Program-made: the position numbers and the translations under genes
DNA from: Sacculina carcini
Taxonomy: Eukaryota > Arthropoda > Thecostraca > Sacculinidae
DNA length: 64,000 bases
Direction: 5' to 3'
NCBI GenBank assembly: GCA_916048095.2
Contig: OU696570.1
Location: forward strand, 7,010,928-7,074,927
In this document: piece after piece, positions 24,799 through 37,574 of the stretch
Layout: the number at the start of each line of letters is the position of its first letter
How positions within the stretch are numbered: the first letter of the stretch is position 1
Notes under the pieces: model-generated
Seen by the model: only the letters and a program-made list of their open reading frames with translations
Told to the model about the DNA's origin: nothing
Databases searched by the model: none

Positions 24799-26063
24799 AG
24801 GGGCAGGTTCCGGTCTGTGCGACACCGAACCTGCCGCTTCTTCGAGTCGCAGCCAAGGTGGGCAGCACTTCCATCAAATTCATTGTTGATACTGGTGCTG
24901 GTGTATCAATCATACCAAAATCAGCCGCTGGTCTTGTCCTAACACCAACAACTGTCTGTCTTTCATCAGCGAGTGACACTGAAATCCCTGTGTTCGGCGA
25001 GGTCAAGCTCGAGTTAGTGTTTTCGGCACTACGACGTGCCTACAGCGTGAGCTTTGTCGTCGCTGATGTAACCGAACCGATAATTGGAAATGACTTTTTG
25101 TGTCACTATCGCCTGGTAGTCGACTGTGGCTCGCGCTGTTTACGCGACACAGTCACGTCACTGCACTCTCCTGCGGAACCGACGTCTGCTATCTTACCAT
25201 GTCTCGTTATCAACGACACCTCGATGGTAGCGGCGCCGGCCCGCTCACTACTAGCTGAATACAGCTGTTTGATGTATCCGGTCCACACTTCCGTCTCTCT
25301 TCCATCAAGTATCAATGCTCAACACACTGTAGACACAGGAAGTGCTGCACCAGTCCACGCCAGTCGTCGACGTTTTTCTACGGAGAAGCAGACTGTCATC
25401 AAAAGGGAGATAGACACGCTACTAAAAGATGGTATTGTGCGATTCTCCAGTTCGTGCTGGTCTTCACCGGTCCATCTAGTTCCGAAAGGCGATGGCGGTT
25501 GGCGACTCACCGGAGATTACCGCTGTTTGAATGCCGTAACAAAACGTGATTGTTACCCCATCCCGCATATATATGACTGCTCCACTCGACTACGCGGTGC
25601 TCGCGTGTTTTCGAAACTAGATCTACTGAGAGCGTATCACCAGGTGCCTGTAGCTCCTGATGATATCGCTAAAACGGCTGTCGACACTCCAGCGGGACTT
25701 GTTGAATATGTTTTCATGCCCTACGGTATGCGTAATTCTCCAGCCACATTCCAACGACTGATGGACTCTATCTTCAGAACACTAGAATACGTATTCGTCT
25801 ACATTGACGACATTCTGGTGTTCTCTCAAGACGAGAATCAACATCACGACCATCTCAGATGTGTCTTCGATGCCCTCAAGAAGCATTCACTGCGGCTGAA
25901 ACTGTCCAAGTGTGTCTTCTTTGAGAATGACATTCATTTTCTCGGATACCGCATCAACAGTGAAGGTATCAGGCCGGCGACATCGAAGCTGCACTCCCGG
26001 TGGTTCTACTGGGTCTCCGTTGCGCGCCGAACCAAACTGGTGCATCTCCGTTCTCAGCAGTGA
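24645..26063 (+). CDS. Pol of the CsRn1-type element: protease and reverse transcriptase, truncated
   Basis: 472 codons in the minus-1 frame relative to Gag and overlapping it. Protease: FIVDTGAGVSIIP; RT: DGIVRFSSSCWSSPVHLVPK, VFSKLDLLRAYHQVPVAPDD (motif A), MPYGMRNSPATFQRLMDSIF, FVYIDDILVFSQ (YIDD intact), HFLGYRINSEGIRPATSK. Then at about 25990 the frame runs straight into integrase C-terminal DNA in the wrong frame (WFYWVSVARR). RNase H and the integrase zinc finger and catalytic core are missing, so the deletion joins RT to integrase. The RT domain is otherwise well kept. Confidence 0.82.
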   Translation: MSGPSLLWPTRDNVQTVVQVAKEITRHNYSTVVSALFACGFTRPSTTVGKLEGQVPVCATPNLPLLRVAAKVGSTSIKFIVDTGAGVSIIPKSAAGLVLTPTTVCLSSASDTEIPVFGEVKLELVFSALRRAYSVSFVVADVTEPIIGNDFLCHYRLVVDCGSRCLRDTVTSLHSPAEPTSAILPCLVINDTSMVAAPARSLLAEYSCLMYPVHTSVSLPSSINAQHTVDTGSAAPVHASRRRFSTEKQTVIKREIDTLLKDGIVRFSSSCWSSPVHLVPKGDGGWRLTGDYRCLNAVTKRDCYPIPHIYDCSTRLRGARVFSKLDLLRAYHQVPVAPDDIAKTAVDTPAGLVEYVFMPYGMRNSPATFQRLMDSIFRTLEYVFVYIDDILVFSQDENQHHDHLRCVFDALKKHSLRLKLSKCVFFENDIHFLGYRINSEGIRPATSKLHSRWFYWVSVARRTKLVHLRSQQ

Positions 26064-26644
26064 CTGGCAGTGAAGTTTTGTATACGCGGGTAGCGGCTAT
26101 AAATGAAATGGACAATCACTGTTCACCAGAATTCATTCAAACACTGTCTCGACACATGCGAACGATCGACTTCTCCAACGTAGACGCCTGTTCAGCGCAT
26201 TCGAAAACGATTTCTCATGTTCCTCGCTCGCTCTGGACATGTCCGTACGTGTGGATCCGAGTCGACCGAGTGAGAAAACCTTTAGAGGCACCGTACGTGG
26301 GCCCCAGGAAAGTGTTGGAGCGACGAGACAAGACTTTCACGGTTGAGACGCCGACCGGTGATACTCAGGTTGTGTCTATCGACCGTCTCAAGCCATCTGT
26401 TCTGCGTCAACCACCTGCTGAACGCCCGTCAACATCTACGGCTCGTTCTGATAAGCCTCGTACAATAGAAACTCCGAAGCCGGCTCCACGCTCTCTGCGT
26501 CGGTCGTCGACGTCGACAGAGCCTTCACCAACTGCGTCAAGCAAGCAGCCGATCGCGGCTCCTCGTTCATCGCAGACCTCGTCGTTGACACGTTCCGGAC
26601 GCAGAGTACGCTTCAAACCGTCTGCTGATTTCGTATACTTTTGA
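25990..26644 (+). pseudogene. Integrase C-terminal remnant of the CsRn1-type element
   Basis: VLLGLRCAPNQTGASPFSAV matches the VMLGVRLLPTESGISPFTAV segment of the complete relative at 47330-48460. It continues through PYVWIRVDRVRKPLEAPYVG and VVSIDRLKPSVLRQ to a Ser/Thr/Pro-rich tail ending SADFVYF at 26644. This is the DNA-binding end of integrase only; the DDE core is absent. The domain sits directly after the RT deletion point. Confidence 0.78.
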
Positions 26645-26868
26645 CATTGTTTTTCTATTTTGTTATTTTCGTGCATCATGTTACATAATACGTTTCTCGG
26701 GTGTTACTGATATTTTCATTTTCTTTGCTTTTCATACAGTCGCATGTCAGTTCCTACAGATTTCTGAGATAATGTATTGCGGGATCGTTCTGCTTGTGTT
26801 TGTTTGTGTACCCTATACCTGCTGCTATGTTATGTGTTTTATATGACTCCGTCTCTGGCGGGGGAGTG

Positions 26869-27469
<601 letters not shown>

Positions 27470-27479
27470 AAATATAGTC

Positions 27480-29095
27480 AAGTTTTTGGTGTTTACTCTC
27501 GAATTGTTAATTGCACAAGGGTTACATAAAATACATTTAATTTTATTAGATTTTATTAGAAAAATTAATTAATTTTAGACGCCCGGTGTTCAAGTGTAAT
27601 TTTGGATGTATTTGAGAATTTTGCCAATTTTACACGTTTTTTGTATCATTTGCGGGTATAAATTATAGCTTATCTTGTAGAACACAAAATTTTCTACACA
27701 GTAGTATACTCCTGTGTAATCGCAAGTGCGCATAATAGCTGTCAAATTGGCAATATTTCCTATTGACTTTACACCGCCGTAACTTCCTTCAGATACACTG
27801 AAATTTAAAATTTAAAGAAAGATAGAATTTAGAAAAATGAATTAATTTTAGTCACCCGGTTTTCAAGTGTAATTTTGGATGTATTTGAGAATTTTGCCAA
27901 GTTTACACGTTTTTTGTATCATTTGTGGGTATAAATTATAGCTTATCTTGTAGAACACAAAACTCTCTACACAGTAGTATATTCCTGTGTAATCGCAAGT
28001 GCGTAAATTGTGATTGGACTTCAGTGAAATTCAATCAGTGTATATTCATGTGTAATCGAAAGTGCGCATAATAGCTGTGAAATTGGCAACATGACATTTT
28101 GACTTTACACCGTCGTAACTTCCTTCAGATACACTTCTATTACAAATTGAATTACAAATTATACCGTATTGTAGAAAACAAGATTTCTAGCACGATGGTA
28201 TAATTTATTGTAATGTGTGACAAATAGTTCTTGAGAAATAGGTAGAAAAATGAATTAATTTTAGTCGCCCGGTGTTCAAGTGTAATTTTGGATGCATTTG
28301 AGAATTTTGCCAATTTTACACGTTTTTTGTATCATTTGTGGGTATGAATTTTAATTTTTCTTGTAGAACACAAAATTATCTACACAAGAGTATAATTTTT
28401 ATAGCTGTATCATTGTTGGTTTATGAGAAATAGATAGCGAAATATTGACCAAAATATTCACGTTTTTTTGCCAATTTTGCCTTTTTGACTTTGTCATTTA
28501 CACTTCACACCGCCGTAACTTTATTATAATACACTTTGGAAAATAAAAATTTATACCGTGTTGTAGATAATAAAATTCCCAGCATGATGGTATTATTTAT
28601 TTAGTTGTGTGATGATTAGTTTTTGAGAAATAGATAAAAAAATAAAGAAAATTGGACGCGTGTAGTTTAAATAAAATTTTGAATGTAGATTGAATTTTTT
28701 TTCATTTCACATGTTTTTTATTTAATTTTTGGGTATAAATTATAGTTCGTTGAGTAGAACAGAAAATTTTTTACACAGTGGTATAATTTGTATAGTTGTA
28801 CCATTGCTGGTTTAGGAGGAGTAGTCTTCAGAAAATTGACCAAAATTTTCGCATTTTTCAGGGTTCATTTTGTCTTTTCACCGCTATAACTTTTTTTGGT
28901 TTCATTTTTTAAATTTAAACTTTAGTGTCAAGTGTAGACAACGAAATCTTCAACATGATGGTATAAATTTTTAGCGAATACGCCAAGTGATGGCCGAGTA
29001 GCAGCTGATAGAAAATGGACCAAGGAGGGTGGGACACACACACAGACACACACACACACACACACACAGACACACAGAGGATCTCTTTTATATAT
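27480..29095. repeat. Repeat mosaic, block 1 (ACACCGCCGTAACTT family)
   Basis: Several diverged copies of a unit of roughly 270-400 bp marked by TGTAATTTTGGATGTATTTG, GGGTATAAATTATAGC, CTACACAGTAGTATA and ACACCGCCGTAACTT (27770, 28106, 28505). The block closes with GGACCAAGGAGGGT, a (CA)n/CAGA run and GAGGATCTCTTTTATATATA. No coding capacity is recognisable, and the superfamily is unknown to me. Confidence 0.75.
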
Positions 29096-30575
29096 ATACT
29101 AGCATTAAAACCCGCCCGTTGTGCGGAGCATTTCATTGAAATATTGCAAATTAAAAACAAATAAGGCAAACTCATATAAACCTTAATCAATTAAAAAGTC
29201 TAAATTTCATTATTTTTAATTTTATTTTGACAAAATATTTTCACTCAGCCCGCCTCATATTTAAACCCGGCCGACGTGCGGAATAATTCAGAACTCCATC
29301 CGTTCACCACCATCATATTTCAGAACACCATCCGTTCTGGTTCTTGAAGTCAAATCCATTAGTTTTGTATATGAATTCATTCTACACGGTGAAATTGAAC
29401 GTTTTATTGCTGCCCGCGGGACATTTTTATTTCATAAAAATGAGCCATCGCTTCGTTTGCGTTTGAAGCCCCTGATCATTGAACCAGCGAACCATGAACC
29501 AGCGCAATTATGTCACCTCATATTCAAGCATACATACACAGACAGACAGATAATTTCTTCTTTTTGTATATATATAGCATTCAAACCCGCCCGTTGTGCG
29601 GAGCAATTCATAACATGAAATTCATATTCAATTCATAAAAAATATGGAAAAATAAAAATGAAATAGGGTACACTCATTGAAATATTCATCTATTGAAAAT
29701 TATAAGTTTAATTATTCATATTTCGGCAAAATATTTCCCCTCAGTCCGCGTGAGTCATTTTTAAACCCGCCCGTCGTGCTGAATAATTCAGAACTCGAAC
29801 ACGATCCGTTCTGGATCTTGAAGTCAAATCCATTGGTTTTGTGTATGGATTAATTCTACAGGGTAAATTGAACGTTCTATTGTCTATAGTTGCTGCCCGC
29901 GGAGCATTTTTTTTAAGAAAATACCTTTTTTTAAATGAACCATTTGAAAAAATGAACTAAAAAATGGAAACACTTTTCTTAAACCCGCCCCTCGTGGAAA
30001 AAAATTTAGTGAAAATTGAAAAAGAAAAACAAACCCATAGGAATGTTTAGCCAATATGAAAGTCTAAATGTGAAATTTATGTTTCAATTTAGAAAACATG
30101 TTTTTCCACAACCCGCCTCATATTTAAAGCTGCCCGTCGTGCGGAATAATTCAGAACTCAAACACGAAACAAACACAAAGAAAATTGATGAAAAACGACC
30201 AACAGAAAAAGTGAAATTTGTAAATTCTTGTTTCGATTATTGACGATGTTTTTCCCTCAACACTGCTCAAATTCACACCCGTCCTTCGTGTGTAGTAATT
30301 CAGAAGTGTAACACTATCAAAACAATGAAACTTTCTGTCATCTCTATAATTCCAGATTTATGCGTCCGCTAAAACAGCATATTCATATAGTTGGCATTGC
30401 ATGATATTACAACCCATATCCTTATGCAACTTAAGCTTATGCAACTTGAAATTAAACCAATTATATTATACAGTAAAATTCAGTAGTTAACTTTGTTCCC
30501 AGTAGTATTTTACCCGCCCGTCGGGCGGAACAATTCATGTGTAAATATTGAGGACAATAAAGCCATTCTATTCAG
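29096..30575. repeat. Repeat mosaic, block 2 (ACCCGCCCGTYGTGCGGA family)
   Basis: The hairpin-forming motif CCCGCCCGTTGTGCGG (CCGC/GCGG arms) recurs at about 29111, 29266, 29584, 29764, 29984, 30127, 30283 and 30513, usually followed by AATAATTCA or AACAATTCATAA. A 300-bp unit with GAACGTTTTATTGCTGCCCG and AGCCATCGCTTCGTTTGCG occurs at about 29340-29575. Confidence 0.72.
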
Positions 30576-32070
30576 TATAGTGTAGCATTGATTAAACTGT
30601 ACCCAATAAAACCACACCATCCATGCTTGGAGCTAATATGATGCATTCTTAATTGTGATTGGGCTTCAGTGAAATTTAATCGGTGTATATTCCTGTGTAA
30701 TCGCAAGTGCGCATAAAAGCTGTCAAATTGGCAACATGACATTTTGACTTTACACCGCCGTAACTTCATTTAGATATATTTTGGAAAATTAAAAATTCTA
30801 CCGTATTGTAGAAAACAAAATCTCTAGCACGATGGTATAATTCATTTTAATTTGTGACAATTAGTTTTTGAGAAATAGGTAGAAAAATGAATTAACTTTA
30901 GTCACCCGGTTTTCAAGTGTAATTTTGGATGTATTTGCGAATTTTGCCAATTTTACACGTGTTTTGTATCATTAGTGGGTATAAATTATAACTTATATTG
31001 TAGAACAAAAAGTTTTCTACACAGTAGTATATTCCTGTGTAATCGCAAGTGCGCATAATAGCTGTCAAATTGGCAATATGTCCGTTTGATTTTACACCCC
31101 CGTAACGTCCTTCAGATACACTTTGGAAAATTACAAATTATACCGTATTGTAGCAAACAAAATTTCTAGCACGATGGTATACTTTATTGTAATGTGTGAC
31201 AAATAGTTCCTGAGACATGGGTAGAAAAATGAATTAATTTTAATCACCCGGTGTTCAAGTGTAATTTTGGATGTATTTGAGAATTTTGCCAATTGTACAC
31301 GTTTTTTGTATCATTTGTGGGTATAAATTATAATTTTTCTTGTAGAACAAAAAATTATCTACACCATAGTATAATTTTTATAGCTGTACCATTGCTGGTT
31401 TATGAGGAATAGATAGCGGAATATTGACCAAAATATTCACGTTTTTTGTGCTAATTTTGCCTTTTTGCTTTTTTGTCATTTACACTTCACACCGCCGTAA
31501 CTTTTGTTTAATACACTTTCGAAAATTAAAAATTATACCGTGTTGTAGCAAACAAAATTCCCAGCATGATGGTATTATTTATTTAGATGTGTGATTATTA
31601 ATTTTTGAGAAATAGAGAAAAAAGTATAGAAAATCGGACGCGTGGAGTTTAAATAATATTTTGAATGTAGATTGATTGTTTTCCATTTGACATGTTTTAT
31701 ATTTAATTTTTGGGTATAAATTATAATTTGTTGAGTAGAACAGAAAATTTTGTACACAGTGGTATAATTTTTATAGTTGTATCATTGCTGATTTAGGAGA
31801 AGTAGTCTTCAGAAAATTGACCAAAATTTTCGTATTTTTCAGGGTTCATTTTGTCTTTTCACCTCTATAACTTTTTTTGATTTCATTTTTGAAATTTAAA
31901 ATTTAATCTTAAGTGTAGACAAAGAAATTTTCAACAAGATGGTATAAATTTTTAGCGGGTACGCCGAGTGATGGCCGAATAGCAGCTGATAGAATATGGA
32001 CCAAGGAGGGTCGAACAGACACACAGACACACACACAGACACACAGAGGATCTCTTTTATATATATAGAC
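30576..32070. repeat. Repeat mosaic, block 3 (ACACCGCCGTAACTT family)
   Basis: Starts with CAATAAAACCACACCATCCA and ATTGTGATTGGGCTTCAG, as block 5 does, and has the family marker at about 30752, 31094 and 31488. Ends with GGACCAAGGAGGGTCGAACA, CA repeats and GAGGATCTCTTTTATATATA, as blocks 1 and 5 do. Confidence 0.75.
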
Positions 32071-34755
32071 TAGCATTAAAACCCGCCCGTTGTGCGGAAG
32101 AATTCATAAGAATATTGCAAATTAAAAATAAATAAGGCAAACTCATAAAAACCTTAATCAATTAAAAAGTCTAAATTTCATTATTTTTAATTTACATTTT
32201 GACAAAATATTTTCACTCAGCCCGCCTCATATTTAAACCCGGCCGACGTGCGGAATAATTCAGAACTCGAACACCATCCGTTCTGGTTCTTGAAGTCAAA
32301 TCCATTAGTTTTGTATATGAATTCATTCTACACGGTGAAATTGAACGTTTTATTGCTGCCCGCGGGACATTTTTATTTCATAAAAATGAGCCATCGCTTC
32401 GTTTGCGTTTGAAGCCCCTGATCATTGAACCAGCGAACCATGAACCAGCGCAATTATGTCACCTCATATTCAAGCATACATACACAGACAGACAGATAAT
32501 TTCTTCTTTATGTATATATATAGCATTAAAACCGCATTAAAACCCGCCCGTTGTGCGGAACAATTCATAAAAATATTGCAAATTAAAAATAAATAAGGCA
32601 AACTCATGAAGACCTTAATCAATTAAAAAGTCTAAATTTCATTATTTTTAATTTTATTTTGACAAAATATTTTCACTCAACCCGCCTCATATTTAAACCC
32701 GCCCTACGTGAGGAAAAATTCAGAACTCGAACACCATCCGTTCTGGTTCTTGAAGTCAAATCCATTAGTTTTGTATATGAATTCATTCTATACGGTGAAA
32801 TTGAACGTTTTATTGCTGCCCGCGGGACATTTTTATTTCATAAAAATGAGCCATCGCTTCGTTTGCGTTTGAAGCCCCTGATAATTGAACCAGCGAACCA
32901 TGAGCCAGCGCAATTATGTCACCTCATATTCAAGCACACATACACAGACAGACAGATAATTTCTTCTTTATGTATATATATAGCATTAAAACCCGCCCGT
33001 TGTGCGGAGCAATTCATAACATGAAATTCATATTCAATTCATAAAAAATATGGAAAAATAAAAATGAAATAGGGTACACTCATAAAAATATTAATCAATT
33101 GAAAATTATAAGTTTAATTATTTTTATTTCGACACAATATTTCCCCTCAGTCCGCCTGAGTCATTTTTAAACCCGCCCGTCGTGCTGAATAATTCAGAAC
33201 TCGAACACGATCCGTTCTGCATCTTGAAGTCAAATCCATTGGTTTTGTGTATGGATTAATTCTACAGGGTAAATTGAACGTTCTATTGTCTATAGTTGCT
33301 GCCCGCGGAACATTTTTATTTAAAAAAAAAAACTTTTTTTAAATGAACCATTTGAAAAAATGATCTAAAAATACTTTTTTAAACCCACCCGTCGTGCGGA
33401 ACAATTCATACAATAAAATTCATATCAAATCCATAAAATATAATGAATACAAATTGAAAAGCAAAAAATGTAACCTATAAATATCTTAACCAATAGAAAA
33501 GTCTAAATGTGAATATTTTTGTTCTTATTTTGACAAATATTATCCCTCAACCCGCCTGATATATAAATCTGCCCGTCGTGTGGTATAATTCAGAACACAA
33601 ACACGAAACAAACAATGAAAGATGATGAAATCTTTTCATCAGACTGTTTCCAAACTATATTTATTACTTAACATCATTCCCCAATATCATTTGCTTAAGT
33701 ACTATTTCACTTTTACCGCTATAATATTTATTGTTAAAATTTATATATTTTCCGCTATCATTAAAACCCAATATAACCTGAGTCAAACCTACCCAAGCCA
33801 ACCCAACCATTCAATCTTGACCGCTCTCAGCCTAGTCTGAGGTGATTTAACTTATTAGTTTGTGATCACAAAATATACTGATGCGATCATAATTTGTAAT
33901 CAGAAGACTGAGATTATCTACCCCAGGGGTCCCAAACACGCGGCCCACCAATACTTTTCTCTCAACCCGCCAATATAGTATCGGGACCAAACTGTAAGGT
34001 AGCTAAATTCACATTTGTTGCATAATGCGATATAATTTTACACCATTATCATATTATCTCATAATTCCCGGTTAATGCTTCCACTAATGCATCATATTCA
34101 TACAGTTGTTATTTTTTGGATTACATCGATAATGCAGCCCTTGATATTACAGCCGATATTATATTATGCAATCTATATTCTGCTACGTATTATTCCTAAT
34201 ACATATATCATCAGATCGCAAAATATATTTAAAGGTTCACATCATTCTCCAAAATCATTTGCTTAAGAGCTATTCTACTTTTATCGCTAGAATATTTACT
34301 GCTAGCAAAATATCATATACCTCGCTATCATTTAAACCCACTCTTTATAGATACATTTAATTCGCCCGTCGTGCGGAACAGTTCATAAAATATAATTAAT
34401 ATTCAATTCATAAAAAAATTAGTGCAAATTGAAAAAGAAAAACAAACGCACAGGAAAGTTATAGCTAATCTAAAAGTCTAAATGTGAAATTTATGTTTCA
34501 ATTTAGAAAACATGTTTTTCCACAACACTATCAAAACAATGCAACCTTCTGTCATCTCTATAATTCCAGGTTAATGCTTCCGCTAAAACAGCATAAGTTG
34601 GCATTACATGATAATGCAGCCCATATCCTTATGCAACTTATGCTTATGCAACTTGAAATTAAACCAATTAAATTACACAGTTAAATTCAGTAGTTTACTT
34701 TGTTCCCAATATCATTTTACCCGCCCGTCGTGCGGAACGTTATTGAGGACAATAA
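32071..34755. repeat. Repeat mosaic, block 4 (ACCCGCCCGTYGTGCGGA family)
   Basis: The CCCGCCCGTTGTGCGG motif occurs at about 32083, 32237, 32542, 32697, 32992, 33171, 33383, 33570, 34362 and 34720. The unit with GAACGTTTTATTGCTGCCCG occurs twice (about 32295-32520 and 32750-32985). The 121-codon ORF in this block merely reads through a repeat unit. A hAT-like terminus, GGGGTCCCAAACACGCGG, is at about 33925. Confidence 0.72.
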
Positions 34756-36700
34756 AGCCTTTATATTCAGTAGAGTGTAGCATTAATTAAACTGTACGCA
34801 ATAAAACCACACCATCCATGCTTGGAGATAATATGATGCATTCTTAATTGTGATTGGGCTTCAGTGAAATTTAATCGGTGTATATTCCTGTGTAATCGCA
34901 AGTGCGCATAATAGCTGTCAAATTGGCAATATGTCCTTTTGACTTTACACCGCCGTAACTTCCTTCAGATACCCTTTGGAAAATTACAAATTATACCGTA
35001 TTGTAGAAGAAAAGATTTCTAGAACGATGGTATAATTTATTTCTATGTGTAACAAATAGTTACTGAGAAATAGTAGAAAAATGAATTAATTTTAGTCGCC
35101 CGGTGTTCAAGTGTAATTTTGGATGTATTTGAGAATTTTGCCAATTTTATACGTTTTTTGTATCATTTGTGGGTATAAATTATAGCTTATCTTGTAGAAC
35201 ACAAAATTCTCTACACAGTAGTATATTCCTGTGTAATCGCAAGTGCGTAAATTGTGATTGGACTTCAGTGAAATTTAATCGGTGTATATTCCTGTGTAAT
35301 CGCAAGTGCGCATAATAGCTGTCAAATTGGCAACATGACATTTTGACTTTACACCGGCGTAACTTCCTTCAGATACACTTTGGAAAATTAATAATTATAC
35401 CGTACTGTAGAAAACAAAATTTCTAGCACGATGGTATAATTAATTTTAATGTATGACAAATAGTTCCTGAGAAATGGGTATAAAAATGAATAAATTGTAG
35501 TCACCCGGTGTTCAAGTGTAATTTTGGATGTATTTGAGAATTTTGCCAATTTTACACGTTTTTTGTCTCATTTGTGGGTATAAATTACACCTTTTCTTGT
35601 AGAACACAAAATTCTCTACACAGTAGTATATTCCTGTGTAATCGCAAGTGCGCATAATAGCTGTCAAATTGGCAATATGTTCTTTTGACTTTACACCGCC
35701 GTCACTTCCTTCAGATACACTTTGGAAAATTAAGAATTATACCGCATTTAAAAAAATACAATTTCCAGCACGATGATATAATTTATTTTAATGTGTGACA
35801 AATAGTTCCTGAGAAATAGGTAGAAAAATGAATTAATTTAGGCGCCCGGTGATCAAGTGTAATTTTGGATGTATTTGACAATTTTGCCAATTTTACACAT
35901 TTTTTGTATCATTTGTGGGTATAAATTATAACTTTTCTTGTAGAACACAAAATTATCTACACAATAGTATAATTTTTATAGCTGTACCATTGCTGGTTTA
36001 TGAGGAATAGATAGGGGAATATTTACCAAAACATTCACGGTTTCCAGTGCTAATTTTGCATTTTTGACTTTGTCATTTTGACTTCACACCGCCGTAACTT
36101 TTTTTTAATACACTTTGGAAAATTAAAAATTATACCGTGTTGTAGCAAACAAAATTCCCAGCATGATGGTATTATTTATTTAGATGTGTGATTATTAATT
36201 TTTGAGAAATAGAGAAAAAAGTATAGAAAATCGGACGCGTGGAGTATAAATATAATTTTGAATATAGATTGAAATTTTGTCATGTTTACATCTTTTATGT
36301 TCTATTTTCGGATATGAATTATAACCTATCTTGTAGAACAGAAAATTCTCTACACAGTGGTATAATCTGTTTGGCTGTACCATTTCTGGTTTATGAGGAG
36401 TAGATGGCAGAGCATTGACCACAATTTTCGCATTTTTCAGGGTTCATTTTGTCTTTTCACCGCTATAACTTTTTTTTATTTTATTTTTGAAATTTAAAAT
36501 TTAATCTAAAGTGTAGACAAGAAAATTTCCAACGTGATGGTATAAATTGTTAGCGGGTAGGCTGAGTGGTGGCCGAATAATAGCTGATAGAAAATGGACC
36601 AAGGAGGGTCGAACACACACACAGACACACACACACACAGACAGACACACAGAGGATCTCTTTTATATATATAGATATATATATATATATATATATATAG
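34756..36700. repeat. Repeat mosaic, block 5 (ACACCGCCGTAACTT family)
   Basis: Begins like block 3 and has markers at about 34946, 35351, 35694 and 36086. Ends with GGACCAAGGAGGGTCGAACA, CA/CAGA repeats, GAGGATCTCTTTTATATATA and an (AT)n run at 36666-36699. Confidence 0.75.
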
Positions 36701-36916
36701 GATGTTATATATATTCAAATGTACTACATGTATCATATTATAGATAACATTCAAATGGATTATATATGATAAGCAACTTCATACCGAGAAAAGGCACTAG
36801 CCGAGAAACAGAACTGGCACACCGGACTCAGAGTTGCCAGTTAGGCGGAAATACAATACAGACTCAAGTTAGACGGAAATACTGGACATCCCCCCAGTTG
36901 GGTGTCAGGGGCTGCT

Positions 36917-37327
36917 TCACATGATCCAATCACCCGACTCTTGCCAGGCGGGCTTCTTAGTCGTGCGACGAGGGCAGTCCGGGCGTCGGATGCGGGGCGG
37001 AACCGGGTCGGACTGCGTCGTCGTCGAAGCTGATGCGGGTGGGGATGGGGATGGCGACAAGGCCGATCCAGCTCGGAGTGGTGTCGGCGGCGGTGCAGAG
37101 CTGGCCAAGGGCGGCGTTGGCGGTGATGCAGAGCTGGCCGAGGGCGGCGTCGGGGACGATGTGGAGCTGGCCGAAGTCGGCGTCGGCGGCGATGTGGAGC
37201 TGGCCGAGAGCGGCGTCGGCGGCGATGTGGAGCTGGCCGAGGGCGGCGGTGACTGGTCGGTCGGTGTCCATTGCAGAGGGTCGTGACAAGTTGGACGGAC
37301 TGCGGGGGTACCGATTCCGGTGCTCAC
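36917..37327 (-). pseudogene. Pol C-terminal tail with a Ser/Thr/Pro tandem repeat
   Basis: Minus strand contains five or six imperfect copies of a 10-residue unit of the form SASSTSPPTP (about 37060-37250; a 30-bp DNA repeat) and ends with RRTTKKPAWQESGDWIM, the basic end usual for a Gypsy Pol. The plus-strand reading of the same DNA is a shadow. The repeat may have expanded by slippage. Confidence 0.6.
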
Positions 37328-37574
37328 CGATGTGTAGACGCGGAGGTGACGTCGGTTGCGCGTCGTAGCACGGCCGGACCCATCGACCTTAACCCTGTAT
37401 TTGTCGAAGGCATGTACCTCTGTAACTATCCCGGTGCGGTTCCATCGTCTGGGCTGAGCGCTTGCGCAGTTCTGGATAAAGCACCGATCACCTATCTTGA
37501 GGGGTCAACCTGGGCGGCTCTGGTTGTCAGGGCCTCCTGTGACCGAGTGTACCGAGTGCGCAGCGACAGCTTTT

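Noticed and set aside
32659..33024. 121-codon ORF in the repeat mosaic
   Set aside because: The same DNA occurs at 29220-29575 and 32170-32520 with stops or shifts; it is a repeat unit rather than a gene.
29100..34735. CRISPR-like array of the CCCGCCCGTYGTGCGG motif
   Set aside because: Spacing is irregular (about 150-800 bases), repeats are imperfect and AT-rich flanks are themselves repeated; the genome is eukaryotic.
36921..37368. Plus-strand repeat ORFs rich in Gly/Val/Glu and Ala/Trp
   Set aside because: Shadows of the minus-strand Ser/Thr/Pro repeat in the Pol tail.
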